Positions 25,293 through 34,928 of a DNA stretch of 64,000 nt are shown piece after piece. The first letter of the stretch is position 1, and each line of letters opens with the position of its first letter. The DNA is taken from contig NZ_JAAJBT010000004.1 of the NCBI RefSeq assembly GCF_011392115.1, positions 62,001 through 126,000 on the forward strand, written 5' to 3'. This DNA is from Flavobacterium difficile (lineage in GTDB: Bacteria; Bacteroidota; Bacteroidia; Flavobacteriales; Flavobacteriaceae). The notes below the pieces were generated by a model. It was not told where the DNA came from and did not search any database. It was given only the letters and a program-made list of their open reading frames with translations. Position numbers and translations under genes: made by a program.

Positions 25293-26633
25293 TTATGCTT
25301 CGTTTCTCCAGTTTACTCTATCTTGTTGATTATATTGCCATGGCGCACCATTATTTTCAATATTTGTCATAACCGCATTCAATTCCATTGGAGCAGCACT
25401 TTGTTCCATAACTAAATAACGTCTCATATCCATAATGATAGATAATGGACTAATATTAATTGGACATTCTTCCACACAAGCATTACAAGAAGTACATGCC
25501 CAAAGTTCTTCTGGAGTGATGTAATCGTTTAATAACGATTTGTTATCTGGAACGAAAACGCCATTATTAGCGTCCATGTTTTTACCTACTTCTTCTAATC
25601 GGTCACGCGTATCCATCATGATTTTACGAGGTGATAATTTTTTACCTGTAGTATTTGCTGGACAAGAAGAAGTACAACGACCACATTCTGTACAAGTATA
25701 AGCGTTTAGTAATTGTACCCAATTTAAATCTTGCACATCTGAAGCTCCAAATTTAGCAGGAACAGCATCTGGATTTGCTGGTGCAGCAAACGGATCAGCA
25801 TTTGGATCCATCATTAATTTTACTTCATTGGTTACACTTTCTAAATTATCGAATTTTCCTTTAGCATTTAAATCTGCAAAATATGTATTTGGGAAAGCTA
25901 ATAAGATATGTAAATGTTTAGAAAAATATAAATAATTTAAGAATGCGATTACCATTAAAAAATGGCCCCACCAGCCTACTCTTTCTAAAACATGCAAAGC
26001 ACTTTCACTCATGCCACCAAATAAAGCTGGACCTAAATGTTGTGTAATTGTAAAATTAAAAGAAGCACTATCTCCAACATAATGAGATTTTCCTAAAGAA
26101 TACAAAACTTCGTCTGTTCCATTCATGGTGAAAATACAAGCTACCAAAACAACTTCCATGATAAGAATCAAGTTAGCATCTTTTGTTGGCCAGCCTAACA
26201 TTTCTACTTTATTGAAACGCGGTAATTTCAATAAATTTCTTCTTGATAAAAATGCAATTGTTGCAATTAAAGCCAATAAAGATAAAATCTCTATAAAACT
26301 GATTAAAAAAGTATAAAAACCACCTAAACTATCTTTAAAAAAACGATGTGTTCCAAAAAGTCCATCTACGATAATTTCTAATAACTCAATTTGTGTAATG
26401 ATGAAAGCTGCATACAAAGTGAAGTGCAGAATGGCAGGAATTGGTCTGGTAAACATTTTTTTCTGACCAAAAGCAATTAACGCCATATTTTTCCATCGGG
26501 CGCTTGAGTGATCAGTTCGGTTAACTTTTTGACCTAATTTGATGTTTCTAATTATTTTTTTTACATTTTTAGCAAAAAAACCAACTCCTACGATCAGGAC
26601 AATTGCAAAAATAATATTGGGTAAAAAAGACAT
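25293..26633 (-). CDS. Membrane (Fe-S)-binding protein, NarI/HdrE-HdrC-like
   Basis: 446 residues. The N-terminal about 250 residues hold several membrane helices of the NarI/HdrE cytochrome type (including FLPNIIFAIVLIVGVGFF and HFTLYAAFIITQIELLEIIV). The C-terminal part carries two 4Fe-4S motifs, CTECGRCTSSCP and CTSCNACVEECP. This matches proteins that pass electrons between the quinone pool and a CCG-type subunit, here the HdrB-like protein at 23805. It is in one operon with mlaD, four bases apart. Confidence 0.9.
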   Translation of the reverse strand: MSFLPNIIFAIVLIVGVGFFAKNVKKIIRNIKLGQKVNRTDHSSARWKNMALIAFGQKKMFTRPIPAILHFTLYAAFIITQIELLEIIVDGLFGTHRFFKDSLGGFYTFLISFIEILSLLALIATIAFLSRRNLLKLPRFNKVEMLGWPTKDANLILIMEVVLVACIFTMNGTDEVLYSLGKSHYVGDSASFNFTITQHLGPALFGGMSESALHVLERVGWWGHFLMVIAFLNYLYFSKHLHILLAFPNTYFADLNAKGKFDNLESVTNEVKLMMDPNADPFAAPANPDAVPAKFGASDVQDLNWVQLLNAYTCTECGRCTSSCPANTTGKKLSPRKIMMDTRDRLEEVGKNMDANNGVFVPDNKSLLNDYITPEELWACTSCNACVEECPINISPLSIIMDMRRYLVMEQSAAPMELNAVMTNIENNGAPWQYNQQDRVNWRNEA

Positions 26634-26637
26634 AATT

Positions 26638-27603
26638 TTAATTTTTTGGTTGTTCTAAATTTGTTTCATTTGATGGTGCTACGTATGGTTTGTTTTTCTT
26701 TCCAAAAACAGACACATTTACATATCGTGTTGGATTGAGTCGTAAATCTTGTAAAAGTAACTCTAGTTCTTTTGAGGTTTTAGTTAAATTGGTGTACATG
26801 GCATCATCGCTTAATAATTTACCCATAGAACCTTTTCCTTGTTCAAGATTAGTCATCATGGCATTTACACTGGTCAATGTTGCTTCAAGTTTTTTGACTG
26901 TTGCACCGATATCCGCTTTTTCCAAAGAATTTGACATGGCGTTCAAGCTTCCAGATGTTTTTTCAAAATTAGATAAGGTTGTATTTAATTTAGATTTATT
27001 TTCAGCTAAAAGTCCATTAATACTTTTTGAAGTTTGACTAAATTCTGACATAGTAACTTCTAGTGAAGCAATTGTAGATTTTAATTTTTGTTGTGTAGTA
27101 GCATCTAACGTGGCGTTTAAATTGCTAATCAATTTATTAGCATTTTCCAGTAAAACTTCCACTTTATCTTTCACTGGTCCGATTTGTTCGGCTAATTTAT
27201 CAGTTAGTCCTAAAGTATTAGCAGAAAGCAAATAACTACCATTTGTAACTAAATTTTTGTCTGAATCATTAGGAATAATAACAATTTCTTTTCCACCTAA
27301 TGGTGATGAACCTCTGAGTTCTGCCACACTAGTTTTAGAAATTGGATAATCTGATGCGATTGATAACACTACTAAAACTTTTTTATTTTCAATAAAAGAA
27401 TACGAATCAACTTTTCCAACAGGTACACCTTTGATGGAAACAACAGACGACGGAGTTAAACCTTCTACTGAATCATAAATAACATATAAAGTAGTCGTTT
27501 TATTAAATAAATCTTTACCTTTTAAAAAGTTAAATCCCCAATAAAATAATACTATGGATAAAATAACTAATACGGCAACTTTAATTTCTCTAGTAATTTT
27601 CAA
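26638..27603 (-). CDS. MlaD/MCE family protein
   Basis: 321 residues, starting with TTG (MKITREIKVAVLVILSIVLFYWGFNFL). One N-terminal membrane anchor (about residues 8-27) is followed by an MCE domain (YVIYDSVEGLTPSSVVSIKGVPVGKVDSYSF, about 40-115) and a long helical region (residues about 135-290). The helices resemble those that form the tunnel in Mla-type lipid transporters. It likely binds phospholipid in the periplasm as part of an ABC system whose MlaE and MlaF genes are elsewhere. It follows two cell-wall amidase genes. Confidence 0.92.
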   Translation of the reverse strand: MKITREIKVAVLVILSIVLFYWGFNFLKGKDLFNKTTTLYVIYDSVEGLTPSSVVSIKGVPVGKVDSYSFIENKKVLVVLSIASDYPISKTSVAELRGSSPLGGKEIVIIPNDSDKNLVTNGSYLLSANTLGLTDKLAEQIGPVKDKVEVLLENANKLISNLNATLDATTQQKLKSTIASLEVTMSEFSQTSKSINGLLAENKSKLNTTLSNFEKTSGSLNAMSNSLEKADIGATVKKLEATLTSVNAMMTNLEQGKGSMGKLLSDDAMYTNLTKTSKELELLLQDLRLNPTRYVNVSVFGKKNKPYVAPSNETNLEQPKN

Positions 27604-27638
27604 AGCTTAGTAATTTAAAAAAACAAAAATAGCAATAT

Positions 27639-28757
27639 TTATTTGATTGCCTCGCTTAATTTGATTTTTTTACCATTTTTTATAGGCACAATAAATGAAG
27701 AAGTATAGCCTTTAACTTTTGCTTCTTCTAACAATTGTTTGGCAGTTGCTAAAGAAGTTGTTGAACCATAAAAATACTTATAAATTGCATTTTCTTTTTC
27801 CACAGAAATGTTTTTTAATCCGTTAAAATTTTTTGGAAACGTTTCTAATTTTTTACCACTTGCAGAAATTTGAATTTTAAATGTTACACCTTCAATTGCA
27901 ATTTTATTTTCAGTTGAAGATTTTACATCCGTTTTTTTAAGTTCGTCTTTTTTTGTAAGTTCCTTTTTAGGTTCTACTTTTTTTGGAGTTTCAGGTGTTT
28001 CTAATTTAAAAAAATCATCTCTGTATTCTAATATAGCTTTTGCTATGGCCTCTGCCAATTTATTTTGTCCTTCGGTAGAATTTAGAAAAGCACCTTCATC
28101 TTTATTAGAAACAAATCCCATTTCTATTAATACTCTAGGCATAATTATTTTTCTTAAAACCAAGAAACCTGCTTGTTTAACCCCTCTATTTTTACTAGAA
28201 GTAAATTTAGTAAACGCCTGTTGCACTTTTCCCGCAATGTCAATACTTTGCTGAATATTTTCTTCTTGCATGATAGAAATTCCCATAACCGATTCTGGAG
28301 ATTTTGGGTCGAAACCATCGTATTTTATTTTATAATCGCTTTCTAAAGTAACCACAGCATTTTCTTTTTTTGCTACTTCTAGGTTAGCAGCATTTCTTGT
28401 AACTCCCATTACGTAAGTTTCATTTCCTGATGCTGTTTGATTATCGTTTGCATTACAATGCATAGAGATGAATAAATGCCCTTTAGATTTATTTGCAATA
28501 TTTGCACGCTGATCTAATTCGACAAAAACATCCGTTTTTCTGGTATAAACCACTTCAACATTTGTTTCTTTTGCTAAAATTTCACCTACTTTTAAAACCG
28601 TATTTAATGCAATTTTCTTTTCAATATTGCCATGATAAGTTGCGCCATAGTCTTTTCCACCATGACCGGCATCTAAAACTACCTTAAACTTCTTGGTTTG
28701 AGATTGTATCGTTATAGAAAATAAAAGTAAAAATACTAGGAGTTTTAATTTTGTCAT
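27639..28757 (-). CDS. N-acetylmuramoyl-L-alanine amidase with SPOR-like tail (copy 2)
   Basis: 372 residues, signal peptide to about residue 20. The Amidase_3 domain shows the zinc set: VVLDAGHGGKDYGA (His), EKKIAL (Glu), ISMHCNAND (His) and VLIEMGFVSN (catalytic Glu). A low-complexity KKVEPKKELTKKDELKK linker leads to a C-terminal SPOR-like domain (TFKIQISASGKK, YKYFYGSTTS, AKVKGYTSSFIV). It cuts the amide bond between MurNAc and the stem peptide, probably at the division site since SPOR binds denuded glycan. It is a paralogue of the gene just upstream. Confidence 0.93.
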   Translation of the reverse strand: MTKLKLLVFLLLFSITIQSQTKKFKVVLDAGHGGKDYGATYHGNIEKKIALNTVLKVGEILAKETNVEVVYTRKTDVFVELDQRANIANKSKGHLFISMHCNANDNQTASGNETYVMGVTRNAANLEVAKKENAVVTLESDYKIKYDGFDPKSPESVMGISIMQEENIQQSIDIAGKVQQAFTKFTSSKNRGVKQAGFLVLRKIIMPRVLIEMGFVSNKDEGAFLNSTEGQNKLAEAIAKAILEYRDDFFKLETPETPKKVEPKKELTKKDELKKTDVKSSTENKIAIEGVTFKIQISASGKKLETFPKNFNGLKNISVEKENAIYKYFYGSTTSLATAKQLLEEAKVKGYTSSFIVPIKNGKKIKLSEAIK

Positions 28758-28761
28758 TTTT

Positions 28762-29847
28762 TTATTTTGATTCCACTATAAAAGCAGATTTATATCCTTT
28801 TAATTTGGCTTCTGTTAATAATTTTTTACAAGTCTCCATACTTCCATTCCCGTAAAAATATTTGTATCCACCATTTGCTTCTGTCATGGTTATGTTGCTC
28901 AATCCGTTAAAGTTTTCTGGAATCAACTCAAGTTTTTTAGTACTAAAGCTAATTTGTACTTTGTAGCCAGAACCAGCCGCAACAGCTTCAACGGTTGTAG
29001 TATTTGAAACGGTTGTTGAGTCGGAAGTTACAACTACTATTTCTGGTTCAATGATTACAGGTTCTTTAATATCTAAAACATTTGGAACTGTATTCGTGCC
29101 TCTTAAATTGTTTTTGTAATCAATAATAGAACGCGCAATAATTTGAGAATAATTTGATTTGCCTTCTTCTGTTTTCATGTATTTAGATTCTTGCAAATTA
29201 CTTAAAAAACCCAATTCAATTAAAACACCTGGCATAACTGTAGCGTCTAAAACCCAAAGTGGTTGTTGGTGCATGCCCAAATCTTTCCTTTGCAAAGTAT
29301 TTTTAAAATAATTTTGTACAGTGCTAGCAAAATCGATGCTTTGCATTAAAGTTTCCTCTTGTATAATTTTTAAACCAATTTGAGTATTTGGATTGTTGGG
29401 ATCGAAACCTTCATACTTTTCTTTGTAATTTTCTTCCAATGAAATTACAGCATTTTCAGTTTTTGCGATTTCAAAGTTCATTCCAGATCTAGACAAACCC
29501 ATTACTAATGTCATCGCTCCATAAGGTTTAGGAGATACAGAAGAGTTACAATGAACAGAAACAAACAAATCGGCTTCAAATTCGTTGGCAATTTTGGCTC
29601 GATCTTGTAAGGGAATAAAAACATCTGTAGTTCTTGTATATTTAATATCAAATTCTGGATAAGTTTCTAAAATTTTTCCAATTTTCAAAACTACATCTAG
29701 TGCAATATGTTTTTCAATGCATCCGTTTTTTGATGCTCCAGGATCTTTTCCACCATGACCAGCATCTAAAACTACTTTAAATTTCTTTTCTTGAGCATAA
29801 GAAAAGACTGATAAAGAGAGCAATATATATAAGAGTATTTTTTTCAT
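28762..29847 (-). CDS. N-acetylmuramoyl-L-alanine amidase with SPOR-like tail (copy 1)
   Basis: 361 residues, signal peptide to about residue 18. The same order of parts as its neighbour: VVLDAGHGGKDPGASKNG, EKHIAL, VSVHCNSSVSP and VLIELGFLSN for zinc and catalysis; an acidic and Thr/Val-rich linker (IEPEIVVVTSDSTTVSN); then a SPOR-like YKVQISFSTKK, YKYFYGNGSM and KGYKSAFIV. It starts the operon that includes copy 2, mlaD and the Fe-S genes, four bases before copy 2. The pair is divergent from lptD. Confidence 0.93.
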   Translation of the reverse strand: MKKILLYILLSLSVFSYAQEKKFKVVLDAGHGGKDPGASKNGCIEKHIALDVVLKIGKILETYPEFDIKYTRTTDVFIPLQDRAKIANEFEADLFVSVHCNSSVSPKPYGAMTLVMGLSRSGMNFEIAKTENAVISLEENYKEKYEGFDPNNPNTQIGLKIIQEETLMQSIDFASTVQNYFKNTLQRKDLGMHQQPLWVLDATVMPGVLIELGFLSNLQESKYMKTEEGKSNYSQIIARSIIDYKNNLRGTNTVPNVLDIKEPVIIEPEIVVVTSDSTTVSNTTTVEAVAAGSGYKVQISFSTKKLELIPENFNGLSNITMTEANGGYKYFYGNGSMETCKKLLTEAKLKGYKSAFIVESK

Positions 29848-29900
29848 TTGTAAATAAGTTATAATTTTACTAAATAATTAAATTTAACAAAAAATATACG

Positions 29901-29908
29901 TAAGTTTG
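29901..29908 (+). promoter_or_regulatory. Candidate -7 element (TAAGTTTG) for lptD
   Basis: TAAGTTTG fits the Bacteroidetes -7 and lies 47 bases before the TTG start. No good -33 TTTG is seen. The 108-base gap must also hold the promoter of the divergent amidase operon. Confidence 0.45.
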
Positions 29909-29955
29909 ACCCATCAAAAATTGAACCAATTTTTACAAAAATAGTATTTATAGAT

Positions 29956-32595
29956 TTGAGTACAAAGATTAATCATATCGTTTTTTTATTTTTTTTTCTA
30001 ATTGCATGTAATTCAGAAATTTACTCTCAAACCACTCGTCCAAATGATAGTGTCCAAGTAAATGTTAATGAATTAGTTGCTACAAAAGCATTAGTTAAAA
30101 AAGACACTACTAAAAAACCTTTATTAGAAGGAATTGTAAATCGAAAAGCTAAAGATTACGAAAGATTAGACCAAAGAAAAAAGCGATTAACACTTTATAA
30201 CAAAGCGGAATTATATTATCAAAATTTCGAATTAAAGTCGGGTGTAATCGTTTTAGATTACGAAAAAAATCTTGTTTACGCCGGAAGATTAAAAGACAGT
30301 ACAGGAAAGTATACCCAATACCCTTACTTCAAGCAGGGAGAAAATATTATAGAACCAGATTCCATTATTTTCAATACTAAATCAGGTAGAGCCAAAATTT
30401 ATAATGCTAAAAGTAAACAAGGCGAAATGTTTCTTCGTTCTGAAGTCTCTAAAAGACAAAATGATTCTGTAATATTCTTTAAGAATACACGTTTTACTAC
30501 ATCTACAAATATAGAAAATCCTGAATATTATTTTTGGTCTTCTAAATCAAAATTAGTTCCTGGGAAAAAATTTGTAACCGGTCTGACGCACATGTACATT
30601 GCCGATGTGCCAACTCCAATTGGTGTGCCATTTGCTTTTTTTCCTATGACCGATAAAAATACTTCTGGAATTATCATTCCTACACCGGGTCAAAATAACG
30701 ATCGGGGTTATTTTTTACAAAATGGTGGGTATTATTTTGCTTTAAGTGATTATTACGATTTGGCTATTTTAGGAGATTATTATACCAATGGTAGTTATGC
30801 AATTAGAACAGAAACCTCGTATGCTAAAAGATATAAGTTTAACGGAAATGTTCAGATAAGATATGAAAATCAGGTTTTAGGTGAAAAAGGTTTTCCAGGA
30901 TATTCTAGAACCAATCAATACAACATTCAGTGGTCACATAATCAAGATGCTAAGGCATCTGCTAATTCACGTTTCTCTTCTTCTGTAAATTTTGGAAGTA
31001 GTAAATATTTTAGACAATCTTTAAATTTAATTAATGTTGGTTCTAATTTAAATAATACATTAAGTTCTTCAATTAGTTATTCTAAAACGGTTCCAATTGT
31101 ACCTTTAGTAAATTTTGCTGTTGCTGTTACTCACAATCAAAATACAAATACTGAAGTGGTAAATTTAACGTTGCCGTCTTTCAATGCAAGTGTGGACAGA
31201 ATTTTTCCGTTTTCAAAACAAGAGGGAATTAAAAGAGGTGTTTTTCAGAACATAAATTTACAATATAGCTTAAAAGGAGAAAACAGAATTGCCACTACAG
31301 AAGAATTTCTATTTAAATCGCAAATGTTTGATACTGCCATTGCGGGAATTTCGCATGTAGTGCCATTATCTACAAATTTCAAAATTTTCAAATATTTTAG
31401 CGTAACGGCTGGAACTTCTTTTACTGAAAATTGGGTTTTTAATACAAATGAAAAAGTTGTAGACCCAACAAATGATTTTGTATCAAATAAACCAAATGAA
31501 ACACAAACTATTAGGAAAAACGGTTTTGATGCTTACAGAACTTATAACTTTTCTTCAAGTATCGGTACAACTATTTATGGAACTTATACCTTTAAAGAAA
31601 CTAGTAAAATTAAAGCCATTCGCCATTTAATGCGTCCAAGTATTTCGTATGGTTATACACCTAGTTTCGACAGATATTATGACCAATATCAAGATAATTT
31701 TGGTAATGTTTTTCAATATTCAAGATTTGAAAATACACTTTTTGGCGCACCTAGTTTAGGAATTTCTAATTCTATTGGTTTTGGTTTGGCTAATACGCTT
31801 GAAGCAAAAGTGGCAGATAAAAACAGTAAAAAAGGAGATACAAAAAAAATATCTTTATTAAACCAATTTAACTTCTCAACTGCTTATAATTTTGCTGCAG
31901 AAGAATTCAAATTGGCTCCAATTAATTTTATTGGTGGAACTACTTTATTAGACAATAAACTAGCAGTAAATTTTGGTGCACAATTCGATTTGTACGATTT
32001 AGATGTGAATAACCAAAGGATTAATGAATTTAGTATCAATAATGGTAATGGTTTAGCCAGAATGACTACTTCTAACATTACTTTAAACTATTCTTTAACA
32101 AGTAATGATTTTAGTGGTGAAAAAAAATCAAACCAAACGGTTCAAAACGGAGGAAGAAGTGACGATTTATTTGGTTCTGCAACTGACCTTGGAAATCAAG
32201 AAGAAAGCTTATTTAAAAAAGATGGTGCTAAAAATTCACAATCAGAATTGTTTAATTACAAATTTCCTTGGGATTTACAAATAGCGTATTCATTGACTTT
32301 TAATAATAACGAAAACCAAAAACAAGTGGCAACAAACTCATTAATGTTGTCAGGTAATATTGATTTGGCAGTGAAATGGAAAATGGGAGTTTCATCTGGT
32401 TACGATTTCACACAAAAAGGAATCACATTTACACAATTACGTTTTGAACGTGATTTAGAGAGTTGGAGAATGAGTTTTAGTATCGTACCAATTGGAGTGT
32501 ATTCATATTGGAATTTCTTTATCGGAATTAAATCATCTGTATTGAGTGACATCAAATGGGATAAACGTAGATTACCTGATCCAAGATTGAGATAA
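29956..32595 (+). CDS. lptD: LptD-like outer-membrane LPS assembly protein
   Basis: 879 residues, TTG start (MSTKINHIVFLFFFLIACNSEIYSQ). After the signal peptide, residues about 60-200 are an OstA-like beta-jellyroll (LELKSGVIVLDYEKN-type and SRAKIYNAKSKQGEMF-type strands). The long C-terminal part is a beta-barrel with LptD landmarks (VPTPIGVPFAFFPMTD, PTPGQNNDRGYFLQNGGYYFAL) and many alternating strands ending in KWDKRRLPDPRLR. It inserts LPS into the outer leaflet with an LptE-like partner not seen here. The signal peptide contains a Cys (IACN), so lipidation is conceivable but less likely. Confidence 0.87.
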   Translation: MSTKINHIVFLFFFLIACNSEIYSQTTRPNDSVQVNVNELVATKALVKKDTTKKPLLEGIVNRKAKDYERLDQRKKRLTLYNKAELYYQNFELKSGVIVLDYEKNLVYAGRLKDSTGKYTQYPYFKQGENIIEPDSIIFNTKSGRAKIYNAKSKQGEMFLRSEVSKRQNDSVIFFKNTRFTTSTNIENPEYYFWSSKSKLVPGKKFVTGLTHMYIADVPTPIGVPFAFFPMTDKNTSGIIIPTPGQNNDRGYFLQNGGYYFALSDYYDLAILGDYYTNGSYAIRTETSYAKRYKFNGNVQIRYENQVLGEKGFPGYSRTNQYNIQWSHNQDAKASANSRFSSSVNFGSSKYFRQSLNLINVGSNLNNTLSSSISYSKTVPIVPLVNFAVAVTHNQNTNTEVVNLTLPSFNASVDRIFPFSKQEGIKRGVFQNINLQYSLKGENRIATTEEFLFKSQMFDTAIAGISHVVPLSTNFKIFKYFSVTAGTSFTENWVFNTNEKVVDPTNDFVSNKPNETQTIRKNGFDAYRTYNFSSSIGTTIYGTYTFKETSKIKAIRHLMRPSISYGYTPSFDRYYDQYQDNFGNVFQYSRFENTLFGAPSLGISNSIGFGLANTLEAKVADKNSKKGDTKKISLLNQFNFSTAYNFAAEEFKLAPINFIGGTTLLDNKLAVNFGAQFDLYDLDVNNQRINEFSINNGNGLARMTTSNITLNYSLTSNDFSGEKKSNQTVQNGGRSDDLFGSATDLGNQEESLFKKDGAKNSQSELFNYKFPWDLQIAYSLTFNNNENQKQVATNSLMLSGNIDLAVKWKMGVSSGYDFTQKGITFTQLRFERDLESWRMSFSIVPIGVYSYWNFFIGIKSSVLSDIKWDKRRLPDPRLR

Positions 32596-32655
32596 TTAAA
32601 AAAGCAAATGAAATAGTATCTTTAGAACTATATATCACACTTTAATTTTAAAAAA

Positions 32656-33036
32656 ATGAAAAAAATAATATTTACTGAAAAAGCACCTGCTCCTATTGGT
32701 CCTTACAATCAGGCCGTGTTAGTAGGAAACACTTTATATACATCTGGACAAATTGCTATCAATCCCGTTACAAACGAATTGGTTTTAGATACTATTGAAG
32801 AGGAAACGAAAGTAGTAATGGAAAACTTAAAAGCAGTTTTAGAAGCAGCAGAAATGACCTTTGAAAATGTAATAAAAGTTTCAATTTTTATTAGTGACAT
32901 GGGTAATTTTGCAAAAATTAACGCTGTTTATGGTTCTTACTTTAACGAAGCTACAGCTCCAGCAAGAGAAACGGTTCAGGTAGCTTGTTTACCAAAAAAT
33001 GTAAATGTAGAAATCTCTGCTATAGCCATTAAATAA
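32656..33036 (+). CDS. ridA: RidA family 2-iminobutanoate/2-iminopropanoate deaminase
   Basis: 126 residues, the usual length of a YjgF/YER057c/UK114 protein. APAPIGPYNQAVLVGNTLYTSGQIA at the N-terminus and ETVQVACLPKNVNVEISAIA at the C-terminus are signature segments; the Arg of ARETV contacts the substrate carboxylate. It hydrolyses reactive enamine/imine products of PLP enzymes, a fitting partner in a cell that makes its own branched and aromatic amino acids. It follows lptD by 60 bases and ends in a strong terminator. Confidence 0.93.
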   Translation: MKKIIFTEKAPAPIGPYNQAVLVGNTLYTSGQIAINPVTNELVLDTIEEETKVVMENLKAVLEAAEMTFENVIKVSIFISDMGNFAKINAVYGSYFNEATAPARETVQVACLPKNVNVEISAIAIK

Positions 33037-33049
33037 TATCATTAAGAAT

Positions 33050-33088
33050 AAAAAATCCTCAATCTTAAAAGTATTGAGGATTTTTTTT
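33050..33088. terminator. Bidirectional intrinsic terminator
   Basis: A perfect 14-bp stem AAAAAATCCTCAAT (33050-33063)/ATTGAGGATTTTTT (33073-33086) with a 9-base loop separates convergent ridA and mgsA. Confidence 0.93.
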
Positions 33089-33146
33089 GATTTTAAAAAA
33101 CTTTAATTTGAATTTATATAGTAGTTATAAAGAACTTTAGTTGGCA

Positions 33147-33530
33147 CTACTCTATCAACAATGCGTTTAATAGCATTTGTGCTGTAGCTTCATTTGTAGC
33201 TAAGGGAACATTATGTACATCGCAAATTCGAATTAACATATTGATATCTGGTTCGTGTGCATGGCTACTATTCGGATCTTTAAAAAACAGTACCATTTTA
33301 GTTTTTCCTTCAGCAACTCTTGCAGCAATTTGTGCATCACCACCTAATGGGCCACTTAGCATTTTCTTCACTCGAATACCCGTTGCTTCTACTTTTCCGC
33401 CAGTTGTTCCAGTAGCAATAATTTTGATATTTTCTTTTAGTAAAATGTCACGGTTTTTGTTTAAAAACTGAACCATATCAGCTTTTTTTCCATCATGTGC
33501 TATTACAGCGATTTCCATTTTTTTATCCAT
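33147..33530 (-). CDS. mgsA: Methylglyoxal synthase
   Basis: 127 residues. It turns dihydroxyacetone phosphate into methylglyoxal and phosphate, a bypass of lower glycolysis. IAVIAHDGKKADMV (His12), IIATGTTGGKVE (phosphate loop), LSGPLGGDAQIAA (catalytic Asp65) and HEPDINMLIRIC then PLATNEATAQMLL match MgsA. A second ATG four codons in is possible. It stands alone and converges on ridA, with glycolytic genes about 4 kb away. Confidence 0.93.
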   Translation of the reverse strand: MDKKMEIAVIAHDGKKADMVQFLNKNRDILLKENIKIIATGTTGGKVEATGIRVKKMLSGPLGGDAQIAARVAEGKTKMVLFFKDPNSSHAHEPDINMLIRICDVHNVPLATNEATAQMLLNALLIE

Positions 33531-33709
33531 CTTCTTCTGTTTTCTGCCACGAATTAATTGATTTTATTTTAATCGTCCCTAGGGTTCTTGAAAATTAAAA
33601 TTGAATTTAACTCGTTGGGTGTAATTATCAAATTAAGTTATTTTATTCTTTTGCCACGAATTCTCAAATATCTAAAAAAGAAACATAAAAATTAACTCAT
33701 TTTTGATGA

Positions 33710-33725
33710 TCCCGAATCATCGGGA
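33710..33725. repeat. Small palindrome TCCCGA-ATCA-TCGGGA
   Basis: A perfect 6-bp GC-rich stem in an otherwise very AT-rich 246-base gap downstream of nhaA (33531-33776). The T-run is poor, so a terminator role for nhaA is uncertain. The same gap carries GTGGCA words of the 5'-flanking family near 33545 and 33654. Confidence 0.5.
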
Positions 33726-33776
33726 CGAATAAAATCGAAAAGTTAATCCGAAAAATTCGAAAATTTGTGGCTAATT

Positions 33777-34928
33777 TCATTCTTCAATATGTGAATCTTT
33801 CAAAGTGGCTTTCAAAAATACAAATCCTATAACTCCAGCCATCAATGATGAAAGTAGAATAATAAATTTAGCATTATTTATGATTGTTTCATTATCAAAA
33901 GCTAGTAAAGTTATAAAAATAGACATGGTAAAACCAATTCCTCCTAAAAAACCTACACCTAAAACCGATTTCCAATTTAAATCACTTGGTAATTTACACC
34001 AACCAACTTTTACAGCAATAAAAGTAATTAAAAAGATGCCTAATGGTTTACCTATAATTAATCCGAAGGCAATTCCTAGACTATAGTTTTGCGTTAAAAT
34101 TTCTGAAACATTTCCACTCATTACTATAGCTGTATTCGCCAAAGCAAAAATGGGAAGTATGATAAATGCAACAGGTTTGTGCAAAAAATGCTGCAAAATG
34201 TAAGAAGTTGATTTGTCGCCTCCATTACCAAATGGAATGGCAAAAGCTAATAAAACTCCAGTTATTGTGGCGTGTACACCAGAATTCAGCATGAAATACC
34301 ACATAATTACTCCACCGATTAAATAAGGAATCAAATTTTTAACTTTAAAATATTTTCCTAAAACATACAAAAAGACAAAGATGCCAAGCGCGATAAACAA
34401 GTTGGTCCAAAGTAACGTTTTGGTATAAAAAATTGCAATAATTAAAATTGCTCCTAAATCGTCAATTACGGCTAAAGCGGTTAAAAATATTTTTAAGGAT
34501 GTGGGAACTTTATTGCCTAATAACGATAAAATTCCTAACGCAAAAGCAATATCAGTTGCCATTGGAATTCCAGCACCAGATTGCGTGGCAGTTCCATAAT
34601 TGAAAAATAAGAAAATTGCAGCTGGTACAAACATTCCACCTAAAGCGGCAAAAATTGGTAACAATGCATCTTTAACGTTAGACAATTCACCTTGATAAAT
34701 TTCTCTTTCTAATTCTAAACCAATTAATAAAAAGAAAATGGTCATCAAACCATCATTTATCCAATATTCGATACTTTGACCTGAAAATTCAGTTAGCCAA
34801 AAATGATGATAACTTTCTCCTAATGTAGAATTTGCAATAGTTAATGAAAGTAAAGTGCAAAGAATTAATACTAATCCACCCAGTTTTTCACTTTCAAAAA
34901 AGTCTTTAAATAGTTTAGTAATTTTCAT
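33777..34928 (-). CDS. nhaA: Na+/H+ antiporter NhaA
   Basis: 383 residues, the usual length, with about 12 membrane helices. ATDIAFALGILSLLG (Asp126) and AVIDDLGAILIIAIFY (Asp156, Asp157) match the Na+-binding residues Asp133, Asp163 and Asp164 of the E. coli protein; GLMTIFFLLIGLELEREI is the second helix, and the helix XI segment WKSVLGVGFLGGIGFTMSIFI is intact. It exchanges internal Na+ for protons and helps in alkaline or salty conditions. Transcribed alone. Confidence 0.96.
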   Translation of the reverse strand: MKITKLFKDFFESEKLGGLVLILCTLLSLTIANSTLGESYHHFWLTEFSGQSIEYWINDGLMTIFFLLIGLELEREIYQGELSNVKDALLPIFAALGGMFVPAAIFLFFNYGTATQSGAGIPMATDIAFALGILSLLGNKVPTSLKIFLTALAVIDDLGAILIIAIFYTKTLLWTNLFIALGIFVFLYVLGKYFKVKNLIPYLIGGVIMWYFMLNSGVHATITGVLLAFAIPFGNGGDKSTSYILQHFLHKPVAFIILPIFALANTAIVMSGNVSEILTQNYSLGIAFGLIIGKPLGIFLITFIAVKVGWCKLPSDLNWKSVLGVGFLGGIGFTMSIFITLLAFDNETIINNAKFIILLSSLMAGVIGFVFLKATLKDSHIEE

